A stretch of 64,000 nt of DNA from Streptomyces syringium. GTDB lineage: Bacteria; Actinomycetota; Actinomycetes; Streptomycetales; Streptomycetaceae. The stretch is taken from contig NZ_JAGIOH010000001.1 in assembly GCF_017876625.1 (NCBI RefSeq), positions 930,001-994,000 on the forward strand, read 5' to 3'. This document shows positions 8,824 to 16,427 of this stretch, piece by piece. The number at the start of each line of letters is the position of its first letter. Position 1 is the stretch's first letter. Under the pieces are notes generated by a model that saw only the letters and a list, made by a program, of their open reading frames with translations, did no database searches and was not told where the DNA came from. Position numbers and translations under genes: made by a program.

Positions 8824-8940
8824 CTACTCCTCGGGCTCCTCGGCGGAACGGAAGGGCACGGTGATGCTGATGCCCACGCTGGGCTTGCGGCTCTCCTCGT
8901 CGCCCTCGAGCGGGTCGTTGTTGATGACGTCCTTCTGCAT
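8824..8940 (-). CDS. Putative RiPP precursor peptide (38 residues)
   Basis: This 38-residue open frame has one of the strongest ribosome sites in the window (GAGGAGGTGA, 5 bases before ATG 8940). It sits exactly between a peptidase gene and a RiPP methyltransferase gene on the same strand. The peptide starts MQKDVINNDPLEGDEES, an acidic leader-like part, followed by KP and SVGISITVPF at residues 21-30, then an acidic tail RSAEEPEE. It has no Cys, so it is not a lanthipeptide or sactipeptide type. The Val, Ile, Pro and Phe carbons in the 21-30 block are plausible C-methylation sites. The peptidase stop codon TGA lies inside this gene's ribosome site, so translation is probably coupled. That it is the precursor is inferred from position, size and coding signals. 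Confidence 0.8.
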   Translation of the reverse strand: MQKDVINNDPLEGDEESRKPSVGISITVPFRSAEEPEE

Positions 8941-8945
8941 GGCGT

Positions 8946-10763
8946 TCACCTCCTCGGTGTGGTGGCAGGTGCCGATGGGGCCGACCGGACACCGTGCGGC
9001 GTCCGGGCGTCTGGGGGCGGAGCGGCCGGGCGCGTCAGCCTCCGCAGGAGGAAGCGCACCGACCGTTCCGTGACGGCGGCGTGCTCGGCGCCGTCGTAGC
9101 CGTCGTGGCCGGAGTCCAGCCAGCCGACGTCGTGCGGGACCCCGGCCGTCTCCAGCGCCGCAAGGAACACCTCGACCTGCTGAGGCGGGCACTTGGTGTC
9201 GTGCCGGGCGGCCACCAGCAGGAGCGGGGCGCGGATGGCGGTGGCGTGAGTGAGCGGTGAGGAGTGCGCGTAGCGCTCCGGCACCTGCTCGGGCGTGCCC
9301 CCGAACAGCGCCCGGTCCAGCGCCTTCAGGGCCGGGGTGGAGTGGCGGTAGGCGGTGGCGCAGTCCGCGAGCGGCTTGACGGCCACCGCGGCCGCCCACA
9401 GGCCGGGGTGCGTGCCCGCGGCCAGCAGGGTCAGATAGCCGCCCCAGGAGGTGCCGCACAGCCCGACCGCGTCCGGCCGGGCGACGCCGCGGCGGACGAG
9501 GTCGGCCCGCACCCGCACCAGGTCGGCCACCTGGGTGTGCCCGACGCCCTCGCTCCACGCGGAGCGCCAGCGGGCCCCGTACCCCGTGGAGCCGCGGTAG
9601 TTGACCCGCGCCACGGACAGCCCCGAACCGACCAGGGACTGCACCATGGGGTCGTAGACGTCGCGGTCGTGGTCGGCGGGTCCGCCGTGGACGAGCAGGA
9701 CCAGCGGCTGCGCGCCACGGCTGCCGGTGGGGCGGGAGAGGAAGGTGTGCACCGGGCCGTCGGGGCCGCCGTCCGTCCACAGTTCCTCGCTGGTGCCGAA
9801 GTCGGTCAGCCGGGTGGCGTCGCCCCCGGGCAGCGGTGCCCCGGAGAGGGTCATGGGCCGGGCGGGGGTCACCGCGTCCGTGAAGACGAAGTGGACGTCG
9901 CCGTCCGGGGCGGGCGCGGCGTCGAGGAGGCTGCCGGGCGGGGTGGCCAGCGGGGTGAGCGTCCCTCGAACGAGGTCGGCGACGCCGACGAGCGTCCGGC
10001 CGTGCCGTTCCTGCCGGATCAGGACCCGTTCGCCGTCGGGGAACCAGCGGGCGGTGAACTCGGTGTCACGCGCCGACCAGGGGTGCGGGCACAGGCCCTG
10101 GCCGGCGGTCCAGGTGACGAGGCGGTAGTGGCTCTCCTGCTGCTGGATCAGCAACAGGCGCGGCGCGCCCGCGCCGGGGGCGAACCCCCGCGCCCACAGC
10201 GGTCTCCCGCCGCCCGCCAGGGCGGCCACGCGGCGGCCGTCGGCCGTCACGACGGTGACGGCCTCGGGCGCGCGGGCCGACCGGGTCAGCGCGAGCAGAC
10301 CGGCTCCCGGGGCCACGTCGCACAGCCGGACGGCTCCCTCGTGGCGCGGCAGGGCGCGCGGACGGGTGCCGCGCCGGCCGTGGTGGACGGTCGTGCCGTC
10401 GGGCCGTCGCAGGCCCAGCGCGACCGTGCCGTCCTCGGCGAAGGCCAGCCCGGCGAAGTGCCCGGGTGGCACTCCCGGGAAAGCGGGAGTGCGCGGGCCG
10501 CCGTCGAACCCTTGGGTGTACCAGACGCCCCTCCCGTCCTGGTCCTCCGCGAACCACCAGACGACGCAGTCGGCGTCGATGGCGCAGAGCAGGGTGCCGT
10601 GCGGGCTCCGGGTCACCTGCCGGGAGCGCCCGGTGGCCCGGTCCCAGGTGAACACCTCGCAGCGGCCGCCGGCGTCGCCGACGTACACCATCCGGTCGGG
10701 GCGGGTGGGGCACACCTCCGGCAGGACCGGCCGGTAGACGCCCCACGCGCGCGTGGCGGTCAT
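8946..10763 (-). CDS. S9 family prolyl-oligopeptidase-like peptidase of the RiPP operon
   Basis: This is a 605-residue serine peptidase of the S9 (prolyl oligopeptidase/acylaminoacyl peptidase) family. The N-terminal 330 residues form a beta-propeller-like domain with repeated blade motifs. The C-terminal part is an alpha/beta hydrolase domain with LLVHGGPADHD (oxyanion strand), GTSWGGY (catalytic Ser near residue 437), ARHDTKCPP (Asp near 519) and SGHDGYDG (His near 552). No signal peptide is seen. S9 enzymes cut short peptides, so release of the leader or trimming of the modified peptide is a reasonable role in this operon. The gene overlaps the MFS gene by 4 bp (ATGA), and its stop is 5 bp before the precursor ATG. 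Confidence 0.9.
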   Translation of the reverse strand: MTATRAWGVYRPVLPEVCPTRPDRMVYVGDAGGRCEVFTWDRATGRSRQVTRSPHGTLLCAIDADCVVWWFAEDQDGRGVWYTQGFDGGPRTPAFPGVPPGHFAGLAFAEDGTVALGLRRPDGTTVHHGRRGTRPRALPRHEGAVRLCDVAPGAGLLALTRSARAPEAVTVVTADGRRVAALAGGGRPLWARGFAPGAGAPRLLLIQQQESHYRLVTWTAGQGLCPHPWSARDTEFTARWFPDGERVLIRQERHGRTLVGVADLVRGTLTPLATPPGSLLDAAPAPDGDVHFVFTDAVTPARPMTLSGAPLPGGDATRLTDFGTSEELWTDGGPDGPVHTFLSRPTGSRGAQPLVLLVHGGPADHDRDVYDPMVQSLVGSGLSVARVNYRGSTGYGARWRSAWSEGVGHTQVADLVRVRADLVRRGVARPDAVGLCGTSWGGYLTLLAAGTHPGLWAAAVAVKPLADCATAYRHSTPALKALDRALFGGTPEQVPERYAHSSPLTHATAIRAPLLLVAARHDTKCPPQQVEVFLAALETAGVPHDVGWLDSGHDGYDGAEHAAVTERSVRFLLRRLTRPAAPPPDARTPHGVRSAPSAPATTPRR

Positions 10764-12025
10764 CCGATCACGCCCTCGGGCCGCCGCGCCGTGACACCGG
10801 CCTCGTGTACGAGGCCGCGCCGCGCGGTGCAGTATCCGGCCAGCCCCACGAGGGCGCCGGCGCTGCCGAAGGCGACGGTCCGGCCGCCCGTCCAGGCCAC
10901 GAGGGCGCCCGCGGCCGCCGGGGCGAGCGCGGCCACGGTCTCGCCCGCCGTGCCGAGGACGGTGCCCACCCGGCCCTGGAGCCGGTCGGGCGTCAGGAGC
11001 ACCACGCGCGCGTGGAGCACGATGCCCACGGCGGGGGCGGCGAGGCTCACGGTGCCGAGGAGCAGCCCGTAGGCCCAGGTCTGCGTCACGAACCCGAGCC
11101 CGGCCGCGGCGGGGACCATGAGCCAGGAGGCGGCCACGACGACGCGGACCGGCCCCAGCCGTCGGATCACCCAGGGGCCGGTCAGTGCGCCGGCCAGCCC
11201 GCACAGGCCGCTGACGGTGAGGATCAGCCCGATGGCGGCGGCCCCGGCGCCGCGGGCGTGGGAGGCGAGTACGGCGTGGAAGTACAGCACGCCTAGCACG
11301 GCGTTGAGCCCCGCGGTCCACAGCGTCACGAACCGCAGGAACGGCTGGTGGCGGACGAAGCGCAGCCCCTCGGCCAGGTCGCGGGTGAAGCGGTCGCGGC
11401 GCGCGGGGCGCGAGGGGGTGAGATCGGCCCGGATCGCGCGGGTGAGGACGGCGACGCAGAGGAAGGAGAGCGCGTCGGCGAGTACGGGCACCCAGCGGGC
11501 GAGTTGGAAGAGGGCACCGCCCAGGGACGGGCCGACGATCTGTACGGCCTGGTCACGGGATTGGAGACGGCTGATGGCCGTCGGGTACCGCTCGGGTGGC
11601 ACGAGGGCCCGGACGGTGCCCTGCGCCGCCGCCGCGTAGAGGGAGCAGGCGACGCGCTCGACGAGGGCGGCGAGCAGCACATGGGCGGGGGTGACGCTGC
11701 CCCAGGCCACCGCGGCGAAGACCGAGCCCATGGCCCCGGCGGCCACGAGTGCGGACCGGACCATCAGGGTGCGGCGGCAGCCGCGGTCCGCCAGCACCCC
11801 GGCGAACGGCGAGGCGATGAGCCCCCCGACGAGGGAGACGGAGGCCACGAGCCCGACGGTCCCCGGTGAGCTGCCCGATGCCAGGAGAATCAGCGGGAGG
11901 AAGAGCGCGGACGCGTAGGTGCCGAGTCCGTCGACGGCGCCGGCTGTCCAGAAATAAAGGAAATCCCTTGGCGCCGCCCCGTTCCGGGCACCGGTCGTGC
12001 GTAATTCGCTCTCCTTGTCGTTCAT
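10760..12025 (-). CDS. MFS transporter, probable exporter of the RiPP operon
   Basis: This is a major facilitator superfamily protein of 421 residues with about 12 hydrophobic segments, beginning with FLYFWTAGAVDGLGTYASALFLPLILL. The loop between helices 2 and 3 has the family motif A in the form GVLADRGCRRTLMVRS. It is of the MFS_3/drug-efflux-like type often found in specialised-metabolite clusters. I prefer ATG 12025 as the start. GTG 12088 in the same frame would add 21 residues, but neither has an ideal ribosome site (GGAG sits only 2 bases before ATG 12025). The gene is first in the operon, and its TGA overlaps the peptidase ATG. Export of the mature peptide or self-protection is the likely job. 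Confidence 0.88.
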   Translation of the reverse strand: MNDKESELRTTGARNGAAPRDFLYFWTAGAVDGLGTYASALFLPLILLASGSSPGTVGLVASVSLVGGLIASPFAGVLADRGCRRTLMVRSALVAAGAMGSVFAAVAWGSVTPAHVLLAALVERVACSLYAAAAQGTVRALVPPERYPTAISRLQSRDQAVQIVGPSLGGALFQLARWVPVLADALSFLCVAVLTRAIRADLTPSRPARRDRFTRDLAEGLRFVRHQPFLRFVTLWTAGLNAVLGVLYFHAVLASHARGAGAAAIGLILTVSGLCGLAGALTGPWVIRRLGPVRVVVAASWLMVPAAAGLGFVTQTWAYGLLLGTVSLAAPAVGIVLHARVVLLTPDRLQGRVGTVLGTAGETVAALAPAAAGALVAWTGGRTVAFGSAGALVGLAGYCTARRGLVHEAGVTARRPEGVIG

Positions 12026-12168
12026 CTCTCCACAGCCTCGGATTTCCCGGACGGGGAATTCCGGTTCGCACGCTTCGGGAGCGGGCACAGGGGCATGGCC
12101 GACCTTCTTCCTTCGCCGAGAGAGGGTGCAGAAGCAAGGACGCGCGAGCTATTCGGTGAGCGATGGGG

Positions 12169-12197
12169 AGCGTAACCGAGGGGTTCACGGTACGCAA
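12169..12197 (-). promoter_or_regulatory. Possible promoter of the RiPP operon
   Basis: On the minus strand, TTGCGT (12197-12192) and TACGCT (12174-12169) are separated by 17 bases. Both resemble vegetative sigma-factor boxes and lie about 145 bp before the MFS start, in the only non-coding gap upstream of the operon (12026-12289). The rest of that gap shows no other clear signal. Confidence 0.3.
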
Positions 12198-12289
12198 CGC
12201 TTCCACCAATGATTCCGGAGCGGTCGGGCCGTTCGGCGGCAATGCCCGCCGATGGAATAGAAACGGCCGGTTCCATATCCGGTGAAGTC

Positions 12290-12997
12290 CTAGAAGTTCA
12301 CCAGCACACCGCGGGAGACGTCGACGGTGGCGGAGGCCGTCGCGCGGGTACGGTCCGCCGCCACGAGGGCCGCGGCGGCGGCGATGTCGGCGGGCGTCAC
12401 CGTGCGGATCGGCTCCGGCGTCTCCTGGGCGGCCGCCTTGAGCGTGACGACGCGGATGCCGTACCGGCCCAACTGCGAGGCCCACTGGCGGCGAAGCCCC
12501 TCCAGGGCGTCCAGGGCGACGGCGAACCCGCCCGGTCCGCCGGACGCGTCGGGGCCCGTGCCTCCCCATGCCAGGATCGCCCCGGATCCGCGCACGGCCA
12601 TGTGCCGCGCGGCCGCGCCGGTGGTCAGGAAGTGGCTCCACGTGGCGGCCGTGGGAACCGGCCGCGCGGACTCCCGCGCGGGAAGGCCTGCCGACGGCTC
12701 CGGGAGCGTCGGGGCCGCGTCGTATCCGATGAGGTTGAACGAGATGTCGACCCGCCCGGCCCGCCCGGCCACCCCGTCGACGAAGGCGTTGACATCCTTC
12801 TCGTCGCGGGCGTCGAGGCGCGTCGTCACGGCCGTGCCGCCCGCGGTACGGATCTCGTCGGCGACGGCGTCGAGCGTGGCGCGCGTGCGGCCGGCCAGGA
12901 AGAGCTCGGCTCCCTCGCGGGCGAAAGTACGGGCCACGGCGCGGCCGACCCGGCCCCCCGCCCCGTAGATCACGGCGACCTTGTTCTCCAGCAGCAT
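12290..12997 (-). CDS. SDR-fold protein lacking the catalytic Tyr and Lys
   Basis: This 235-residue protein has the short-chain dehydrogenase/reductase fold. The nucleotide-binding glycine motif is clear (VAVIYGAGGRVGRAVAR, residues 7-23), as is the DARDEKDVNAFVDG segment. At the active site, where normal members have YxxxK, this protein reads GGFAVALDALEGL: Phe replaces Tyr and Leu replaces Lys. The usual Ser strand reads AILAWGGTG without the catalytic Ser. The protein therefore probably binds a nucleotide but is unlikely to do standard hydride-transfer catalysis. Start ATG 12997 has GGAGGA about 9 bases upstream. It precedes the RiPP operon by 264 bp on the same strand. Co-transcription is possible but not shown. 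Confidence 0.8.
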   Translation of the reverse strand: MLLENKVAVIYGAGGRVGRAVARTFAREGAELFLAGRTRATLDAVADEIRTAGGTAVTTRLDARDEKDVNAFVDGVAGRAGRVDISFNLIGYDAAPTLPEPSAGLPARESARPVPTAATWSHFLTTGAAARHMAVRGSGAILAWGGTGPDASGGPGGFAVALDALEGLRRQWASQLGRYGIRVVTLKAAAQETPEPIRTVTPADIAAAAALVAADRTRATASATVDVSRGVLVNF

Positions 12998-13420
12998 GTC
13001 GATCCGTTCCTCCGCGTCGCGAAGCGCTCCGGCGGATGCCGTCCGGGCGCGGGCAGGGTGAAGAGAGGACTTTCGGCGGTCGCCCCATGCTCCCAGGCCG
13101 ACGCCCGCACCCGGCTCCGGGACTCGTATGAAGAGTTGCGGTCGTGGGCGCCTGGGAAGGCGTCGGCCGTCCCACCTCCGGTGACTACGTCGCGTGGAGG
13201 CGTGGCCCCGATCGTTTCCGGCCAGGGGCACCCCCGGGTTGTCCGTGGCCAGGTGTCCGCCCCGTACAACTTCGGGATGACCTCGGCCTCGCGAGCCGGT
13301 CTGCAGATGTACGGAACGCCGCCTCACGGGTGGACTCCAGGTGCCCGGTCGAGGGCCTAGTTTCTTGATCATCGGTGGTGCGACGCCATGCCCGCCGATC
13401 GGTCGTGAAGTGAGGCATGC
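12998..13420. other. Intergenic region between divergent SDR-like and TPR genes
   Basis: This 423-bp stretch separates two divergent genes and should hold both promoters. No convincing gene, repeat or RNA was seen in it. The open frames across it look like frame shadows. Confidence 0.5.
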
Positions 13421-14467
13421 ATGTACGGCAAGGCATTCGCCCCGGAGTACCGGGGAGCTCTCGGCGCGCTCTCGGTGAACTCCTCCCTCGAGGACGTTCT
13501 CGAGCAGGCACTGGAACAGCGGCGGCGGGCCGAACTCTCGGGCAGTGCCCTGGAGTCGGCGCACGCGGGGCTCGCCGTCGCCGAGGCGAGCCGGCGTCTG
13601 GGCCGGGTGGAGGAGGCCGAGCAGGCCTGGAAGGCGAGCTACCGGGCCGCGCGGCAGGCCGAGGACGAGGGGGCGATGGCGTGGGCGGTGTGGAGCGGCG
13701 GCACCCTTGCACGGCAGCGGGGTGACCTCGCCCTGGCCCGGCGCTGGCTGGCTGCGGCAGCCGAACTCGCCGAGCGCGGCGGGGACATCGTCGCCCGTGG
13801 CTACTCGCTCGCCGGACTGGCCGAGACCGGGCGGATCCAGGGCGATTACGCGGCGGTCGGCGAGTTGCACGAGAAGCTGCTCGCCGAGGCCAGACGGCGC
13901 GGCGAGGCCCGGCACACGGTGTGGGCGCTGGAGGGCATCGCGCAGATGCACCGCAACACCGGCTCGTACGACACCGCCCTCGCCCTCTTCGAGGAGGCGG
14001 CGGAGATAGCCCAGAAGGCGGACGACGCCCGCGGGCGCGCCTGGGCCCTGCGCGGCATAGCCGACGTGCTGTCCGTGCGGGGTGACACCGAGCGGGCGCT
14101 GGAGCTGCTCTCCGAGGCGGAGGGCACCTGCCGGGAGATGCGGCTGGCCGGCGCGTTGGCGTACAACCACAAGATGCGCGGCAACGTCCTCTTCCGCGCC
14201 GCCCGTTACGAGGAGGCCCACGCGTGCTACAGCGGCGCCCTGGAGGAGTTCCGGGCCATGGGCGAGCCCCGGGGCGAGGCGCTCTCCCGGCTCGGTCTGG
14301 TCAAGTCACGTGCCCGCCTGGGACGGGACCTCGCACAGACCGCCGCCGACCTCGACGAGCTGTACGTCACCCTCGGCCGGATCGGGCTGCTGCACGCCCG
14401 GGACATGGTCGACAAGGCGCGGACCGAGCTGGGCATCGTGACCGCCGGGGCGGTGCCGACCGGCTGA
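13421..14467 (+). CDS. Tetratricopeptide-repeat protein
   Basis: This 348-residue soluble protein is made almost wholly of helical pairs with TPR spacing. Repeats are visible around residues 45-80, 85-120, 125-160, 165-200 and 205-280, with patterns such as AWALRGIADVLSVRGDTERALELLSEAE. There is no DNA-binding, kinase or membrane part, so it is probably a protein-interaction scaffold. Start ATG 13421 has GAGG 5 bases upstream. The polyprenyl diphosphate synthase gene begins 47 bp after the stop, so the two may be co-transcribed. It resembles the TPR half of SARP/AfsR regulators, but no effector domain is attached. The partner is unknown. Confidence 0.85.
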   Translation: MYGKAFAPEYRGALGALSVNSSLEDVLEQALEQRRRAELSGSALESAHAGLAVAEASRRLGRVEEAEQAWKASYRAARQAEDEGAMAWAVWSGGTLARQRGDLALARRWLAAAAELAERGGDIVARGYSLAGLAETGRIQGDYAAVGELHEKLLAEARRRGEARHTVWALEGIAQMHRNTGSYDTALALFEEAAEIAQKADDARGRAWALRGIADVLSVRGDTERALELLSEAEGTCREMRLAGALAYNHKMRGNVLFRAARYEEAHACYSGALEEFRAMGEPRGEALSRLGLVKSRARLGRDLAQTAADLDELYVTLGRIGLLHARDMVDKARTELGIVTAGAVPTG

Positions 14468-14514
14468 CCCCGGCCGCCACACCCCGCACGCTCCCCGAAC
14501 GAAGAGAGAGACCC

Positions 14515-15573
14515 ATGACGTCACGCACCGGCCTCCAGGCACCCCCGCCGCCCGTCCTGGACCGCTGCCGGGAACTGGTCGAACCGGCGCTGAGAGCGGC
14601 CGTGCGGACTCTGCATCCCTGGCCGCGGCGGATGGCGTCGTTCTCCCTCGGCTGGTGCGACGCGGACGGCCTGCCCGACGCCGGTTCGGGGAACAGAGGC
14701 GGCAAGGGCGTCCGCCAGGCGCTGGCCGTCCTCGGCGCCGAGGCCGTGGGCGCGCCCGGCGAGGCCGCCGTCGCGGGAGCGGTCGCCGTCGAGCTGGTGC
14801 ACACCTTCTCGCTGGTGCACGACGACATCATGGACGGCGACGAGCGGCGCCGGCACCGCGACAGCGCGTGGAAGGCGTTCGGCACGGGGCCCGCCGTCCT
14901 GGCCGGGGACGCCCTGTTCGCCCTCGCGGTCGAGACCCTGGCCCGGGCCGGGGGTGAGAGCGGTGCCGAGGCCGTACGTCATCTGTCGGGCGCGCTGAGG
15001 GAGTTGGTGCACGGCCAGGCCGACGACCTCCTCTTCGAGAACCGCCCGTGGACGGGTCCGCAAGCGGTGGACATACCCGCCTACCGGGCGATGGCTCTGC
15101 GCAAGACGGGGTCGCTGCTGGGCTGCGCCATGGCGGTGGGCCCGGTCCTGGCCGGCGCTTCGCCGCTGCTGTCGGGGGCGCTCGCGGAGGCGGGCCGACA
15201 GCTGGGCGCCGCCTTCCAGGCCGTCGACGACCTGCTGGGAATCTGGGGCGACCCACGATCCACCGGCAAGCCCGTCCACAACGACCTGCACCGCAAGAAG
15301 AAGACACTGCCCGTCCTCGCGGCCCTCGCCTCGGACACCGCGGCGGGCCGCCGGCTGGCGCTGCTGCTCGACTCCGACGCCCCTCTGGACGCCGCGGACG
15401 CGTTCTGCGCGGCCGGACTCGTCGAGGAGGCCGGGGGCCGGGCCTTCACCTTGGCGGAGGCCCGACGCCATGTGGCGGCCGCGCACGATTGCCTCGACAG
15501 CGTGCCGCTCGTACCGCGCGCGGTGGAGGAACTCCAAAGTCTGTCGGAGTTCCTGATCGACCGTCGGCTGTGA
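14515..15573 (+). CDS. Polyprenyl diphosphate synthase (trans-isoprenyl type)
   Basis: This 352-residue enzyme joins isopentenyl diphosphate to allylic diphosphates. The first Asp-rich motif is DDIMD in LVHDDIMDGDERRRH and the second is DDLLGIWGD. The GKGVRQAL segment and the conserved LVHGQ block (ELVHGQADDLLFE) also fit. The side chains before the first Asp motif (HTFSLVHDD) suggest a C20-type product, but chain length cannot be settled by eye. Start ATG 14515 has GAGAGAG upstream. It could feed isoprenoid precursors to the FAD oxidoreductase next door or to the terpene operon at 51.6 kb. Confidence 0.92.
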   Translation: MTSRTGLQAPPPPVLDRCRELVEPALRAAVRTLHPWPRRMASFSLGWCDADGLPDAGSGNRGGKGVRQALAVLGAEAVGAPGEAAVAGAVAVELVHTFSLVHDDIMDGDERRRHRDSAWKAFGTGPAVLAGDALFALAVETLARAGGESGAEAVRHLSGALRELVHGQADDLLFENRPWTGPQAVDIPAYRAMALRKTGSLLGCAMAVGPVLAGASPLLSGALAEAGRQLGAAFQAVDDLLGIWGDPRSTGKPVHNDLHRKKKTLPVLAALASDTAAGRRLALLLDSDAPLDAADAFCAAGLVEEAGGRAFTLAEARRHVAAAHDCLDSVPLVPRAVEELQSLSEFLIDRRL

Positions 15574-15613
15574 CGGCGGCTCCCCATCACCGGAAGTCCG
15601 CCTCTGACGACCG

Positions 15614-16345
15614 TTACACCAGGGAGGCGCTCTCCAGCACCGAGTCGACTTCCCGTCGCTCGGCCGGCCCGGCCGGCTGGGTGATGCCGAGGAGGAAGGC
15701 CGAGCGGCTGTCGTCCACCGAGATGAGGGTCATGCGGAGGTGGGCCGTGTGGCCCTGACGGTCGCTCACCTTCAGCACCACGGTGTGCGCGGGCCGGTCG
15801 CCGACCGTCGTCGCGCGGGACTCCTCGATCGTCGACCGCCCGTCCGGGTAGAAGTACTCCGCGTTCGACCGGGCGGCGCGCTCGGTCTGCGGCCGCAGGG
15901 AGGACTGCGGTATGCCGCCCGCCCGACCGGCGAGAACGGTGCGGCCTCCGCCCTCGTCGTCGGTCCGGGTGTCGGAGGCCGTGCGCTTCATGGCCACCGA
16001 TGAGGTGAAGGCATTGATCAGGCCACCCTTGTCGTTGCGCTCCCAGCCTTCCGGGATCGCGTACGAGATGCCTGCCGTGCCGTCCGTCACCCGCGGCCGG
16101 CCGGCCAGCGGCCCACCGTCCTCCCTCGTCATGAACCACATCACGGCGAGCCCGCACACCAGCGCGAGAACCAGCACCGCGACGACCCCGGCCACCGCCG
16201 CCCGGCGTTTGCGCGCCGGTGCGGCGGGGGCGGGCGGCAGGTGGGCGGGGGCGGGCGGATACGGCGGCGGGCCGACGGGAGCAGACGTGATCATGACCCC
16301 AGCATGCTGCGCCTGCCCGGCTGCGGCTTGAGCGTTCGTACTCAC
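15614..16345 (-). CDS. Single-pass membrane protein with extracytoplasmic domain
   Basis: This is a protein of up to 243 residues. It has a Pro/Ala-rich cytoplasmic start (GPPPYPPAPAHLPPAPAAPA), Lys/Arg residues, one membrane helix (AAVAGVVAVLVLALVCGLAVMWF) and a 170-residue outer domain beginning GISYAIPEGWERND. The outer domain resembles the small lipoprotein-like or PsbP/Mog1-like domains common in Streptomyces secreted proteins; I cannot name it firmly. The start is uncertain: GTG 16345 (used here) or ATG 16294, which would remove 17 residues. The gene is convergent with the polyprenyl synthase gene and 82 bp upstream of the stop of the next minus-strand gene region. No function is known. 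Confidence 0.7.
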   Translation of the reverse strand: MSTNAQAAAGQAQHAGVMITSAPVGPPPYPPAPAHLPPAPAAPARKRRAAVAGVVAVLVLALVCGLAVMWFMTREDGGPLAGRPRVTDGTAGISYAIPEGWERNDKGGLINAFTSSVAMKRTASDTRTDDEGGGRTVLAGRAGGIPQSSLRPQTERAARSNAEYFYPDGRSTIEESRATTVGDRPAHTVVLKVSDRQGHTAHLRMTLISVDDSRSAFLLGITQPAGPAERREVDSVLESASLV

Positions 16346-16427
16346 TCCGCTACTCAGTTCCGTCTGTCCGCGGGACCTGCCGCCGCGACGGCCGGCGGGC
16401 GACTCGGCTACCGGATCGCCCGGGGGC

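Noticed and set aside
12970..13370. Short frames on both strands in the gap between the SDR-like and TPR genes
   Set aside because: They lack ribosome sites and sensible protein composition.
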